DNA of 53,283 bases from Candidatus Omnitrophota bacterium (GTDB lineage: Bacteria; Omnitrophota; Gorgyraeia; Gygaellales; Profunditerraquicolaceae), in assembly GCA_018897555.1 (NCBI GenBank), contig JAHIKK010000101.1, positions 1 through 53,283 of the forward strand, in the 5' to 3' direction. Shown piece by piece: positions 1 to 8,229 of the stretch (position 1 is the first letter of the stretch; every line of letters starts with the position of its first letter). Both the position numbers and the translations under genes were made by a program. The notes under the pieces were generated by a model, which saw only the letters and a program-made list of their open reading frames with translations, ran no database searches and was not told where the DNA came from.

Positions 1-5
1 ATAAC

Positions 6-46
6 ATTTGAGGGCTCCTTTCGGTTTTCATACCCTCATTATACCA
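6..46 (-). promoter_or_regulatory. Extended -10 promoter and start of a minus-strand gene leaving the left edge
   Basis: Read on the minus strand, TGGTATAAT occupies 46 to 38 (extended -10, TGn plus TATAAT). It is followed by a short leader with an AAAGGAG ribosome binding site and an ATG at 8 to 6. Only two codons lie inside the window, so the product is unknown. No convincing -35 box is visible, which is usual for extended -10 promoters. Between 47 and 240 I see no gene and no other clear feature. Confidence 0.5.
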
Positions 47-240
47 TATCAGCGTCGAGAATATCCGCTTTTTACTCAAATCACCGACGAGAAAATAAAT
101 TACTTGACTTCATAAAATTAGGCTATTTCGCAACAGGCTCCTGATCAAGTTCTTCTTTTTTACCCACCCGCCCATCGACGAACGAATAAAAACAGCAAAG
201 TCATATAAAGTTTAGCGAGTTCTGTGTAATAGTCAGATTA

Positions 241-312
241 GGATAATGGGTGGCTTGGGTGTTTTCGACGCGCGTCAGCGCTAGGAAATACCCAAGACAG
301 GACCCATTATCC
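241..312 (-). repeat. Long imperfect palindromic repeat, copy 1
   Basis: A 72-nt hairpin has outer arms GGATAATGGG and CCCATTATCC, an inner stem pairing CTTGGGT with ACCCAAG, and an apical GCGC/GCGC stem around a 4-nt loop. The same core recurs on the opposite strand at 22131-22214. The outermost arms differ in sequence between copies but still pair. The right arm covers the stop codon of lpxB, so on the minus strand it sits where a 3' UTR structure or terminator would. It could be a REP-like element or a structured RNA. Confidence 0.75.
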
Positions 313-1446
313 TTGGATAAAATCCAAGATAAGCTTGGCTGCGCGTCCGGCTGCACCTGGTTCTCCGAGTGAGTCCTTTACTGTTTTTAGATCCTGGATC
401 ATGCGGTCGGCAGAGAGAGGGTTTTGCAGAAGCTCGATAATGGATTTGGCGATCATTTTAGGCTGGGCGGAGAATTGAATAAATTCCGGAACGATTCTTT
501 TTCCGGCCACAATGTTGACCATGCCGATGTAGGGAATTTTTATTTGCGGCCGATAGAGTAAATAGTTAAGCAGGTTGGTTTTGTATACAATGACAAAAGG
601 TTTCTGCATGATTGCGGCTTCTAAGGTGGCGGTTCCTGAACAGACCAGGCTCGCCTGGGCAATGTTTAGGCAATCATAAGTCAGGCCGTTTACAATTTTT
701 AAATCTAAAACAATATTTTTGCACGCACTTAGGTATAGCTGTGTATCCAGATTAGGGGATTTAGCGATAATAAATTGCGTATCAGGAATTACCTTATTAA
801 TCAGCTGTGCGGTTTTAAGCATTAAAGGTAAGATTAATTTGACCTCTTGTTTACGGGAGCCGGGAAGCAGGGCGATAATTTTTTTAGCAGGATCTATTCC
901 AAAACTATTCCTGAAATCTTGTTTCTCTGCCGAGGGATTTACTAAATCTATTAAAGGGTGCCCTACGCAAGTTACTGGTATTTGGCGCTGCCGGTAAAAC
1001 TTCTCCTCAAATTTAAAGAGTACAACGAGCATCGAGATAAATTTTTTTATACAATTAATCCTGCCTCCTCTGGAGGCCCAGATCTGCGGGCTGACATAAT
1101 AGATGACCGGAAGGCGTTTATTGATGGCGCAAGCTAAGCGCAGGTTAAAACCGGAAAAATCCACCAGGATTATGGCATCCGGTTTATCGGTATCAATTTT
1201 CCTTAAAATCAATTTTTTTAATTTCAAGAATTTTGGCAGTTTTTTTAAAACATCGAAGAACCCCATGACCGAGAGCCCCTTGATATCGCAGAAAATTTCG
1301 CATCCGGCTCTGGCCAGGTGTGTTCCTCCGAGCCCGGATATTTTTATATCCGGGTTGAGCTTTTTAATTGCGCCAACCAGGTTGGCGGCCAAAAGGTCAC
1401 CGGAAGGCTCACCGCAAACAATCAATATTTTATTTATCTGGGCCAT
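307..1446 (-). CDS. lpxB: Lipid-A-disaccharide synthase
   Basis: This is a membrane-associated GT19 glycosyltransferase that joins UDP-2,3-diacylglucosamine and lipid X to form the tetraacyl disaccharide of lipid A. At 379 aa it has the usual family length. Visible family motifs are CGEPSGD near residue 11, the SPQIWA segment near residue 119, GHPL near residue 162, LLPGSRKQEV near residue 194, and SGTATLEAA in the C-terminal half that contributes to nucleotide-sugar binding. Its start lies 13 nt inside the end of the upstream Gfo/Idh gene, so the two are co-transcribed. The gene implies an outer membrane containing lipid A, in line with the MsbA-type flippase at 3178. Confidence 0.95.
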   Translation of the reverse strand: MAQINKILIVCGEPSGDLLAANLVGAIKKLNPDIKISGLGGTHLARAGCEIFCDIKGLSVMGFFDVLKKLPKFLKLKKLILRKIDTDKPDAIILVDFSGFNLRLACAINKRLPVIYYVSPQIWASRGGRINCIKKFISMLVVLFKFEEKFYRQRQIPVTCVGHPLIDLVNPSAEKQDFRNSFGIDPAKKIIALLPGSRKQEVKLILPLMLKTAQLINKVIPDTQFIIAKSPNLDTQLYLSACKNIVLDLKIVNGLTYDCLNIAQASLVCSGTATLEAAIMQKPFVIVYKTNLLNYLLYRPQIKIPYIGMVNIVAGKRIVPEFIQFSAQPKMIAKSIIELLQNPLSADRMIQDLKTVKDSLGEPGAAGRAAKLILDFIQG

Positions 1447-2351
1447 ATTTGTTTTTGGATTTTTAGTGCCACGGCTAAGGCTTGTCGGGCTACCGGCCCG
1501 GAAACCAGGGGAATAGTCTTATTGGTAACGCAGGCAATAAAGGATTCCAATTCTTTTTGCAGGGGTTGCTCTTTTTCTATGGGCAGGTTTTCTTTGGTTA
1601 TCTGTAAACCGATTTTCCGGTAAACCGATGCCTGCGCGTTTTTATAATCAAGGGAGATATAAGTATCTTCCTGAAAAATACGTATTTTACGCATAGAGTC
1701 GTCAGATACGCGGGAGGCAGTGAGGTTAGCTACGCAGCCATTTTTAAAAGTCAGGCGGGCATTGGCGATATCTTCGAATTTAGTCAGGACATTTACTCCT
1801 ACGGAATCAATTCTTTTTAAGGGAGAGTTGACTAACCCTAAGACAATATCAATATCATGGATCATAATGTCCAGCACCGCTCCTACGTCTAAAGAGCGGT
1901 TGGGGAAACTGGAGAGCCGGTGGCATTCGATAAATTTAGGTGTTTTAATAATTTTTAAGGTAGCGGCGAATGCGGAATTAAATCTTTCGATGTGGCCGAC
2001 CTGGAGAATAAGCTTATTCCTATTAGCGTTCTTAATCAGATCGTCAGCTTCTTTTAAGGTGAGGGTAAAAGGTTTCTCCACCAGGGTGTGTATGCCTGCT
2101 TTAAGGAAGGCTGTGGCAACTTTATGGTGCAAAGAGGTGGGTACGGCAATGCTTACCGCGTCAACTTTATTAAAAAGTTCATGATAATCAGTATATCCGG
2201 CTACTTTTAAATTAGAACAAACTTGGTTTAAAGATTCCTGATTGGTGTCGCATACTCCCACCAGCTGGCAATTTTGGCTTTCCTTATATATCTTAGCGTG
2301 AATACTGCCTAAATGCCCTACCCCGATTACCGCTACTTTTAGTTTACCCAT
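1434..2351 (-). CDS. Gfo/Idh/MocA family NAD(P)-dependent oxidoreductase
   Basis: The protein has an N-terminal Rossmann fold with GVGHLG at residues 10-15, the EKPFT motif typical of Gfo/Idh/MocA enzymes near residue 94, and a C-terminal domain with a GAVLDIMIHDIDI segment. At 305 aa it has the normal length. The ATG at 2351 was chosen because a promoter ends 7 nt upstream and the Rossmann strand begins right after it. An ATG four codons upstream and a TTG at 2417 are alternatives. It overlaps lpxB. Sugar dehydrogenases of this family (for example GnnA, which oxidises UDP-GlcNAc at C3 for amide-linked lipid A) sit in such loci, so a role in lipid A sugar modification is an inference from context only. 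Confidence 0.85.
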   Translation of the reverse strand: MGKLKVAVIGVGHLGSIHAKIYKESQNCQLVGVCDTNQESLNQVCSNLKVAGYTDYHELFNKVDAVSIAVPTSLHHKVATAFLKAGIHTLVEKPFTLTLKEADDLIKNANRNKLILQVGHIERFNSAFAATLKIIKTPKFIECHRLSSFPNRSLDVGAVLDIMIHDIDIVLGLVNSPLKRIDSVGVNVLTKFEDIANARLTFKNGCVANLTASRVSDDSMRKIRIFQEDTYISLDYKNAQASVYRKIGLQITKENLPIEKEQPLQKELESFIACVTNKTIPLVSGPVARQALAVALKIQKQIWPR

Positions 2352-2358
2352 GTTTAAA

Positions 2359-2387
2359 ATCATAGCAGAGCCAGGGCTTGCATGCAA
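2359..2387 (-). promoter_or_regulatory. Promoter for the Gfo/Idh-lpxB operon, apparently leaderless
   Basis: On the minus strand TTGCAT (2387-2382), a 17-nt spacer and TGC-TATGAT (-10 at 2364-2359) are followed after 7 nt by the ATG at 2351. No Shine-Dalgarno sequence fits between them. Transcription starting 7-8 nt after the -10 would begin at the ATG. Confidence 0.6.
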
Positions 2388-2455
2388 CTGATTTTTTAAA
2401 TAATCCTTGATTCTCAACTTAAGGTATGGTAAAAATATAAACAGGAGGTGGCATA

Positions 2456-2995
2456 TGTTTAAGCCAAAGAAGCTTTTATTACTCTCTCTCTCTCTCTCTC
2501 TCTCTCAGTTTTCTTCTCTTAAGTTTACCTGCCTTTCTTTTTGCCGAAGAATCCATCACCATTACCACCTATTATCCTTCGCCGTATGGTGTGTATAATG
2601 AACTGCAGCTCTTTCCCCACAATCCTGCAGTAACCGCCTGTGACGACGCTCATAAAGGAACCCTGTTTTATAAATCTACTGATGACCAGGTTTATGTCTG
2701 CAAAGGCACCACTTTAGGCTGGAAGCCGGTGAGCGCGGGCGCGCCTTCAGGTTTCTGTGTGTTCTCCGATACACAAACTTCATGTCCTACTGGATGGACG
2801 AGAAGAACACAATTTGACGGAAGAACGATAAGAGGTTTTGCAACACCGGGCGGGACTGGGGGGGCGGATACCCATAATCATGGATCATTCACTGACGGGG
2901 ATTCAGTAGGTACTAGCCCCGCGAGTGTCGGTGCAACCGACGCTGCAAGTAGTTGGCCGCCCTATATGAATGTCATAATTTGCTGTAAGGATTAA
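2456..2995 (+). CDS. Secreted protein with ITITTYYPSPYGVYN N-terminus; start out of frame at a CT tract
   Basis: A strong ribosome binding site (AGGAGGTGG) precedes the ATG at 2456, which opens MFKPKKLLLLSLSLS. The next 25 nt are a CT repeat. In the sequenced length the ATG frame runs off into a short dead-end peptide stopping at 2598. The true body continues in the +1 frame: hydrophobic stretch, AFLFAEES cleavage region, then ITITTYYPSPYGVYN and about 130 residues to the stop at 2995. One extra CT or two fewer would restore a continuous signal-peptide protein of roughly 180 aa. The C-terminal part has CPTGWT, a Gly-rich GGTGGADTHNHG segment and a WPPYMNVI ending, resembling phage tail-collar domains. 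A paralogue with the same leader lies at 38166. The function is unknown; it is probably surface-exposed. Confidence 0.7.
   Translation, partial: CLSQRSFYYSLSLSLSLSFLLLSLPAFLFAEESITITTYYPSPYGVYNELQLFPHNPAVTACDDAHKGTLFYKSTDDQVYVCKGTTLGWKPVSAGAPSGFCVFSDTQTSCPTGWTRRTQFDGRTIRGFATPGGTGGADTHNHGSFTDGDSVGTSPASVGATDAASSWPPYMNVIICCKD
2482..2506 (+). repeat. (CT)12C dinucleotide tract in signal-peptide codons
   Basis: Twenty-five nucleotides of uninterrupted CT repeat encode alternating Leu and Ser in any reading frame, so they form the hydrophobic core of the leader whatever its length. From the TTA codon before it to the AGT that opens the downstream frame there are 25 nt, one more than a multiple of three, so the gene is OFF as sequenced. 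A matching tract is at 38193. Confidence 0.9.
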
Positions 2996-3054
2996 CAGCA
3001 ATTCCCAATTCCGGGCAATTCCGGGGACATAATACTTAATTGCCTTTGGAAATA

Positions 3055-3107
3055 AAGGGGACGGTTCTGTTTTTTTACTCATGTCAGAAAAACAGAACCG
3101 TCCCCTT
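3055..3107. repeat. Palindromic element with GGGGACGGTTCTG arms, copy 1
   Basis: The arms GGGGACGGTTCTGTTTTT and their complement enclose a loop of about 11 nt. A second copy lies at 9052-9108. Just upstream (2998-3054) are three CAATTCC direct repeats and a CCGGGGACATAATACTTAA segment. I associate sequences like these with REP-type repeats mobilised by Y1-family transposases. No such transposase is in this window. The T-rich arm may also terminate the upstream gene. Confidence 0.75.
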
Positions 3108-3126
3108 GTTTTTAAAATAAAAAGGT

Positions 3127-3155
3127 TTGCCAGGGCTAAGCGGATATGTTAAAAT
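3127..3155 (+). promoter_or_regulatory. Promoter upstream of the MsbA-type gene
   Basis: TTGCCA at 3127-3132, a 17-nt spacer and TGT-TAAAAT with the -10 at 3150-3155. The ribosome binding site AAAGGAAAGG and the ATG at 3178 follow. Because the promoter lies inside the longer possible reading frame that opens at 3127, it argues for the start at 3178. Confidence 0.55.
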
Positions 3156-3177
3156 ATCTTTTCTTAAAGGAAAGGAA

Positions 3178-4968
3178 ATGATGAAGGATTATCTTAAGTT
3201 ATTGCAATTCGTTAAACCTTATAAATGGCTTTTTCTTGCCGCTGTCGTCTGCATGGGGTTTTCTGCGGTGTTTGATGGGGTTTCTTTGGCGATGATGGTG
3301 CCTCTGGCGGATAAGGTCTTGACGAATAAAAAGATCATTCTTCCTGCAAAATTACCGGCTTTCCTGGCGGATTTTGTGGATAAAATAAATAATACTCCTC
3401 CGGAGATCCTGCTTAACTATATGGTGGCAGCCGTCCTGCTGCTTTTTTTATTAAAAGGGGTTTTTGGGTTTTTTCAAAGTTATTTTATGTCGGATATTGG
3501 CCAAAGGGTGGTGCGGGATATTAAAAGCCGGCTTTACGCTAAAATTCAATCCTTATCCCTTAGTTATTTTACGCATAAGCGCGGCGGTGAGCTGATGTCG
3601 CGGATTACCAACGACGTTAAGATCGTGGAGAATGCCGTATCCTACGGTTCAACGGATCTGATTTACCAGAGCCTGCAGGTAGTCATTTTTGCGGTAGTTA
3701 TTTTCTTTATCTATTTTAAGATGGCGTTGGTCGCCTTTGTATTTTTACCTTTGATCAGTTTACCGATTATCAAAGTGGGTAAGGCCTTAAGAAAACTTTC
3801 CAAGCGTTCCCAGGAGAAGATCGCCGATACTAATTCCCTTCTCTATGAGACGATTATGGGCGCCAGGATTGTTAAGGCTTTTAATATGGAGGAGTATGAG
3901 GTTAATAAGTTTAATCAGGTAAATGCGGATTATTATAAAATCTCCATGAAGTCCATCAAACGTACGCTCTTGCTTAACCCCTCCACGGAGTTTTTGGGGG
4001 TAATTGCCGGAGTTTTGGTTTTTTTCTGGGGTGGCCGTGAGGTTATCGCCGGCAGGTTATCTTTTGGTGTTTTCGGGCTTTTCTTGGGTTCTTTATTATC
4101 TTTGATCCGGCCATTTAAAAAAATAAGCCAGGTTAATGCTTTGAATCAGCAGGCCATGGCCGCTAGTGAGCGTATCCATGAGGTATTGGATACAGAAGCA
4201 AGCGTAAAAGAGCCTCAGCCGGCAAAGATTTTGAGCGGTTTTAAGAAGGATATCAGGTTTAATGATATTTGGTTTAGTTATGCCGATACGCAAATTCTAA
4301 AAGGTATTAATTTAGATATAGAATATGGCCAAATGCTGGCGATTGTCGGCCCGAGTGGTTCGGGCAAAAGTACCCTGGTAGATTTAATTCCGCGTTTTTA
4401 TGATCCGCAAAATGGAGCGGTATTGATTGATGGGGTTAATATCCGGGAGCTTAGTTTAAAGTCATTACGTAGCCAGGTAGGCATAGTTAATCAGGAAACC
4501 ATGCTCTTTAATGATACGATTCGTGCTAATATCGCTTATGGCAAGCCTAATGCTTCTTTGGCAGAGATAGAGGAGGCAGCGAGGAAAGCGCATGCGCATG
4601 ATTTTATACTTAATTGTCCGCAAGGTTATGAGACGGTTATTGGTGATCGGGGGGTAATGATTTCCGGGGGAGAGCGCCAGCGGATTGCGATTGCCCGTGC
4701 CCTCTTAAAGGATGCTCCGATATTAATCTTAGATGAGGCTACTTCGCAATTAGATTCTACATCTGAACGTATTGTACAGGAAGCTTTGGACCGCCTGGTT
4801 AGCGGTAGAACGGTATTTATGATTGCGCACCGGCTTTCTACGGTAAGAAAGGCCAATAGAATTGTAGTTTTAGATAAAGGCTCGATTGTTGAGCAGGGAA
4901 CGCATATTGAATTGCTGGAAAAGAACGGTTTATATAAGCGGCTGTATATGGCTCAAGAGTTACAATAA
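3178..4968 (+). CDS. msbA: MsbA-like ABC transporter (lipid A/lipid flippase)
   Basis: This is a half-size ABC exporter of 596 aa. The N-terminal membrane domain, about residues 1-320, has roughly six transmembrane segments, beginning with FVKPYKWLFLAAVVCMGF. The C-terminal ATPase carries Walker A GPSGSGKST, signature ISGGERQ, Walker B ILILDEA and the H-loop IAHR. It most likely flips lipid A-core across the inner membrane, fitting the nearby lpxB. The substrate is inferred from context, since the same architecture serves multidrug exporters. The ATG pair at 3178/3181 follows AAAGGAAAGG. Expression is probably from its own promoter at 3127. Confidence 0.85.
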   Translation: MMKDYLKLLQFVKPYKWLFLAAVVCMGFSAVFDGVSLAMMVPLADKVLTNKKIILPAKLPAFLADFVDKINNTPPEILLNYMVAAVLLLFLLKGVFGFFQSYFMSDIGQRVVRDIKSRLYAKIQSLSLSYFTHKRGGELMSRITNDVKIVENAVSYGSTDLIYQSLQVVIFAVVIFFIYFKMALVAFVFLPLISLPIIKVGKALRKLSKRSQEKIADTNSLLYETIMGARIVKAFNMEEYEVNKFNQVNADYYKISMKSIKRTLLLNPSTEFLGVIAGVLVFFWGGREVIAGRLSFGVFGLFLGSLLSLIRPFKKISQVNALNQQAMAASERIHEVLDTEASVKEPQPAKILSGFKKDIRFNDIWFSYADTQILKGINLDIEYGQMLAIVGPSGSGKSTLVDLIPRFYDPQNGAVLIDGVNIRELSLKSLRSQVGIVNQETMLFNDTIRANIAYGKPNASLAEIEEAARKAHAHDFILNCPQGYETVIGDRGVMISGGERQRIAIARALLKDAPILILDEATSQLDSTSERIVQEALDRLVSGRTVFMIAHRLSTVRKANRIVVLDKGSIVEQGTHIELLEKNGLYKRLYMAQELQ

Positions 4969-4971
4969 TAG

Positions 4972-4999
4972 TTGCAAATAAGTAAAATTTTGCTATAAT
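4972..4999 (+). promoter_or_regulatory. Promoter of the rpsB-tsf-pyrH-frr operon
   Basis: TTGCAA at 4972-4977, a 16-nt spacer and TATAAT at 4994-4999 preceded by TGC (extended -10). It starts 3 nt after the msbA stop codon and gives a leader of about 215 nt before rpsB. Confidence 0.75.
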
Positions 5000-5005
5000 T
5001 ACCCG

Positions 5006-5220
5006 ATTAACTTTCTACCGTACCACTCTGCCATATAAGGATGTCAGGTGTGTTGTTTTGGCAATAGCACTGCCGCATATTAGGAATGCCGGTGCTTGCT
5101 TAAGCAGTGAAAGGGTCAGAAAAGAATATTAACCAATTGGTTAGGAAACCATGCCTGCCTGCCGGCAGGCAGGGTTTGGTTATTTAAATAATCAAACCCA
5201 AAAGAAGGGGGATTAAAGAC
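5006..5220 (+). promoter_or_regulatory. rpsB leader with two abutting palindromes
   Basis: The 215-nt untranslated leader ends in a perfect 20-nt palindrome (5154-5173, GC-rich) followed by a 28-nt AT-rich near-palindrome (5172-5199) centred on TTTAAA. The two stems share 2 nt. They lie directly before the AAGAAGGGGG ribosome binding site at 5202-5211. Ribosomal protein operons are often autoregulated through the leader, so S2 binding here is plausible. The GC-rich palindrome could equally be a dispersed repeat. I see no known riboswitch. Confidence 0.45.
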
Positions 5221-6144
5221 GTGCCATCAGACTTAATCAAGCAACTTTTAGAAGCAGGTGTACATTTTGGCCACCAGACTAAACGCTGGAATCCCAAAAT
5301 GAAGAAGTTTATTTTTGGCTCAAGAAGCGGTATTTACATTATCGACTTGGAAAAGACCGAGGAGTGTATTAATGCTGCCCGGGATTTTTTAATGGAGATA
5401 ACCTCAAAAGGAGAATTCGTCCTTTTTGTGGGGACTAAAAAGCAGGCCCAGGATGTAATCAAGCAAGAGGCTATCCGCAGCGGAATGTATTACGTTACTG
5501 ACCGTTGGCCGGGAGGTATGCTTACTAATTTCGCTACCATCAAAAAAAGTATCAACCGCTTAAAGGATATCGAAAAGATGCGCACTGATGGGACGTTTGA
5601 GAAGTTGACGAAGAAGGAAATTGCGCGCCTGGAAAAAGAGCTGGCTAAGCTTAATAAGAATTTTTCCGGGATTGTCCTCATGGAACGCATGCCCAAAGCC
5701 GTGTTTATCGTGGATACTAAAAAAGAAGAGACGGCAGTACGCGAAGCGCGCAGGCTGGGGATTCCGATCATTGGGTTAATTGATACCAACTCCAATCCGG
5801 ATTTAGTAGATTATCCTATTCCCGGTAATGATGATGCCACCAAATCTATTCGTACGGTAGTTTCGATTATCGCCGATACGATTATCGAAGGAAGGAAGAA
5901 ATTCCTCTCCTATCTTGCTCAGGAAGGGGTTAAAATAGAAGAGGCCAAGGCCGATATTGTTACAGAGGTTCTTCCGGAAGAAGAGATCAAAATTAAAGAA
6001 ATCGAAGAGATTGTTGAGGATAGCCAGCCGACTGATGAGGCGACAGCGGTAAAGAGGGCGCACTTGAAGGCAGCCGCGGAAATCAACCCAAAACTAAGGA
6101 AAAAAGGTAGCTTTATTAATCAAGAAGGGGTAATTTTAAAATGA
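5221..6144 (+). CDS. rpsB: 30S ribosomal protein S2
   Basis: Protein of the small-subunit body, needed for S1 docking and initiation. The GTG start follows AAGAAGGGGG at good spacing and gives the family N-terminus [19 protein letters not shown]. Further motifs are FVGTKKQAQ and [10 protein letters not shown] in the middle and AIVDT-like residues in VFIVDTKKE. At 307 aa it is longer than the common length of about 240-260, because of an acidic tail from about residue 235 rich in Glu and Lys. The stop overlaps the tsf start (ATGA at 6141). It is the first gene of a translation operon with tsf, pyrH and frr, a classical bacterial order. Confidence 0.96.
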   Translation: MPSDLIKQLLEAGVHFGHQTKRWNPKMKKFIFGSRSGIYIIDLEKTEECINAARDFLMEITSKGEFVLFVGTKKQAQDVIKQEAIRSGMYYVTDRWPGGMLTNFATIKKSINRLKDIEKMRTDGTFEKLTKKEIARLEKELAKLNKNFSGIVLMERMPKAVFIVDTKKEETAVREARRLGIPIIGLIDTNSNPDLVDYPIPGNDDATKSIRTVVSIIADTIIEGRKKFLSYLAQEGVKIEEAKADIVTEVLPEEEIKIKEIEEIVEDSQPTDEATAVKRAHLKAAAEINPKLRKKGSFINQEGVILK

Positions 6145-6665
6145 AAAATTCAGTTAATACGATTAAAGAATTAAGAGATATAACTTGTTCAAGTATCGCG
6201 CATTGTAAAAAAGCTTTAGAGGAGACCGGGGGCGATATCCAGCAGGCAGTGGTATTATTACGTAAGCAAGGCTTGGAGATTGCCGCTAAAAAGCAGAGCC
6301 GCGCTGCCAAAGAGGGCAGGATTGATTGTTATATCCATCACGGCAATAAAATCGGAGTTTTGTTGGAGGTTAACTGTGAATCAGATTTTGTGGCCAGAAA
6401 TGAGGAGTTTATTAATTTCACCAAGGATCTGGCGATGCAGATTGCCGCGACTAGCCCGGAGTATATTAAAAAGGAAGAGGTTCCGGAGGAAGTTCTAAAA
6501 CATGAAAAAAATAAAGAAGACTATTATAAGCATAATTGTTTGTTAGAGCAGGTTTTTGTGAAAGACCCAAGTTTAATGATTAGAGATTGTTTAGGCAGTA
6601 TTGTAGCAAAAATGGGTGAAAATATTGTTATCCGCAGGTTTATCCGCTACAAGATTGGCGAATAA
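6141..6665 (+). CDS. tsf: Elongation factor Ts, short form
   Basis: Guanine nucleotide exchange factor for EF-Tu. The N-terminal UBA-like domain has [18 protein letters not shown], close to the conserved LR..T.A....CK.AL pattern, and the core has [15 protein letters not shown], which contacts EF-Tu. At 174 aa it lacks the second core subdomain and coiled coil of long forms (about 280 aa), as in Thermus-type short EF-Ts. It starts in the rpsB stop region and ends one base before pyrH. Confidence 0.95.
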   Translation: MKNSVNTIKELRDITCSSIAHCKKALEETGGDIQQAVVLLRKQGLEIAAKKQSRAAKEGRIDCYIHHGNKIGVLLEVNCESDFVARNEEFINFTKDLAMQIAATSPEYIKKEEVPEEVLKHEKNKEDYYKHNCLLEQVFVKDPSLMIRDCLGSIVAKMGENIVIRRFIRYKIGE

Positions 6666-7388
6666 ATGGTTAAACCGGTTTACAAGAGAATTGTCCTTAA
6701 ACTTAGCGGTGAGGCACTTCAGGGCAAGAAAACGCATGGTATAGACCCGGGAGTGCTTTTGACTATCTCACGCCAGATTAAAGAAGTTAGAGACCTGGCG
6801 GTGGATGTGGCAGTGGTTTTAGGCGCGGGTAATATCCTGCGCGGCCAGGAGAATACTGCTTGCCGGGGCTTGGACCTGGACCGGAGTGTCGCAGATTATA
6901 TGGGGATGCTGGCTACGGTAATTAACGGACTTTCTCTGCAGGATGCGTTGGAGAAAACAGGGGTGCCGACCCGGGTGATGACTGCTATTGAAATGCAAAA
7001 AATAGCCGAACCTTATATCAAAAGAAGAGCGATCCGGCATTTGGAAAAAGGCAGAGTGGTTATTTTTGTCGCCGGGACCGGCAATCCTTATTTTACTACG
7101 GATACCGCGGCAGCCTTGCGGGCGATGGAGATTAATGCCGATGCTATTTTGAAAGCCACTAAAGTTGACGGAGTTTATTCTGCTGATCCGCTGAAAGTAA
7201 AAGATGCCAAAAAATTTACGCAATTAAAATACATTGATGTGCTTAAAAAGGGCTTAAAGGTAATGGATGCAACCGCAATCAGTTTGTGCATGGATAATAA
7301 ATTACCGATTGTGGTTTTTGATCTTAATCGCGTAGGCAATATTAAGCGGGTAATTTTAGGCGAAAAGATCGGTACGGTCGTACGTTAA
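6666..7388 (+). CDS. pyrH: Uridylate kinase (UMP kinase)
   Basis: Phosphorylates UMP to UDP with ATP in pyrimidine nucleotide synthesis. It belongs to the amino acid kinase fold. Motifs are [13 protein letters not shown] at the N-terminus, [10 protein letters not shown] for nucleotide phosphate binding, and [17 protein letters not shown] plus the [13 protein letters not shown] segment in the C-terminal half. The length of 240 aa is standard. Its ATG follows the tsf stop directly, so the two are translationally linked. Confidence 0.96.
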   Translation: MVKPVYKRIVLKLSGEALQGKKTHGIDPGVLLTISRQIKEVRDLAVDVAVVLGAGNILRGQENTACRGLDLDRSVADYMGMLATVINGLSLQDALEKTGVPTRVMTAIEMQKIAEPYIKRRAIRHLEKGRVVIFVAGTGNPYFTTDTAAALRAMEINADAILKATKVDGVYSADPLKVKDAKKFTQLKYIDVLKKGLKVMDATAISLCMDNKLPIVVFDLNRVGNIKRVILGEKIGTVVR

Positions 7389-7405
7389 AAGGGGGGAAAG
7401 CTAAC

Positions 7406-7966
7406 ATGTCTATTAAGGAAACAATACATAATACTGAAGAAAAAATGAAAAAGGCTTTTGAATCGATGAATCGCCAGTTTCATGAAGTAAGGACCGGTAG
7501 GGCATCCCCGAGTTTAGTGGAAGGCCTGCACATTGATTATTACGGAACTCCGACTATGTTAAAACAGTTAGCGGCAATATCCGCGCCGGATGCGCATTTG
7601 ATCGTTATCCAGCCCTGGGACCTTACTGCGATTGCTGAGATTGAGAAGGCAATCTTAAAATCTAATCTGGGGGTCAGCCCCTCTAATGACGGCAAGATAA
7701 TTAGAATTACTGTTCCGCAGCTATCTAAGGAGAGGCGCCAGGAGATGGCTAAGTTGCTGCATAAAATGTCTGAGGACGGCAGGGTATCTCTGCGTACGAT
7801 TAGAAGAGAAGCTAAAGAATCTGTCGAGAAACTGGAAAAGGATAAAATTGTTTCTGAAGATGAGAAATTTCGCGGTATTGATGAGTTGCAGAAAGTAGTG
7901 GATAAGTATATCGCTAAGATTGATGAGCTTTTAAAGATCAAAGAGAAGGAAGTATTAGAGTTTTAA
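7406..7966 (+). CDS. frr: Ribosome recycling factor
   Basis: Splits post-termination ribosomes together with EF-G. At 186 aa it has the normal length, with a three-helix bundle and small beta domain. Conserved features are RTGRASPSLV, the IDYYGTPTMLKQLA beta-domain start, and the C-terminal RRDGMD-type helix, here RTIRREAKESVEKLEKDK. An AAAGGGGGGAAAG ribosome binding site precedes the ATG at 7406. It is the last protein gene of the operon before the tRNA cluster. Confidence 0.96.
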   Translation: MSIKETIHNTEEKMKKAFESMNRQFHEVRTGRASPSLVEGLHIDYYGTPTMLKQLAAISAPDAHLIVIQPWDLTAIAEIEKAILKSNLGVSPSNDGKIIRITVPQLSKERRQEMAKLLHKMSEDGRVSLRTIRREAKESVEKLEKDKIVSEDEKFRGIDELQKVVDKYIAKIDELLKIKEKEVLEF

Positions 7967-7990
7967 ACTTTTTAAGAGTTTGTTAGATTT

Positions 7991-8063
7991 GGGCCTCTAG
8001 CTCATCAGGTAGAGCACCACACTTTTAATGTGGTTGTGCCGCGTTCGAGTCGCGGGAGGCTCA
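7991..8063 (+). tRNA. tRNA-Lys (anticodon TTT)
   Basis: A 73-nt cloverleaf: acceptor GGGCCTC pairs with GAGGCTC (one G-T wobble), the anticodon loop CTTTTAA has TTT, and the T-arm is CCGCG-TTCGAGT-CGCGG. The 3' CCA is not encoded. Confidence 0.93.
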
Positions 8064-8099
8064 TAAAATTTATTTGTTGGTGGAGAGAGGAAAATATCC

Positions 8100-8165
8100 G
8101 GGCGGATGGCGAAATTGGCAGACGCGATAGCCTTAGGAGCTATTGGGGCAACTTAGGGAAAGGTT
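8100..8165 (+). pseudogene. Decayed tRNA-Leu copy
   Basis: The 46 nt at 8107-8152 are identical to 8237-8282 of the intact tRNA-Leu, covering D-arm, anticodon arm (TAG) and the start of the variable arm, offset by 130 nt. Beyond 8152 the sequence diverges. The T-arm and a 3' acceptor strand complementary to the 5' end cannot be built. It is best read as a truncated tandem duplicate. A tRNA fragment with another function cannot be excluded. Confidence 0.75.
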
Positions 8166-8229
8166 CTCCCGCTCCTAATTTAACGATGCAAGCGGGATCC
8201 CGCCTGCAGAATAGGTAAATTTGATTTAC

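Noticed and set aside
2407-2598. 63-aa ORF read from before the ATG at 2456 through the CT tract
   Set aside because: After the tract it encodes a His/Cys-rich dead-end peptide in the wrong frame; it is the OFF frame of the secreted protein, not a separate gene.
8030-8218. 62-aa ORF across the tRNA cluster
   Set aside because: It covers tRNA-Lys and the decayed tRNA-Leu and has no ribosome binding site.
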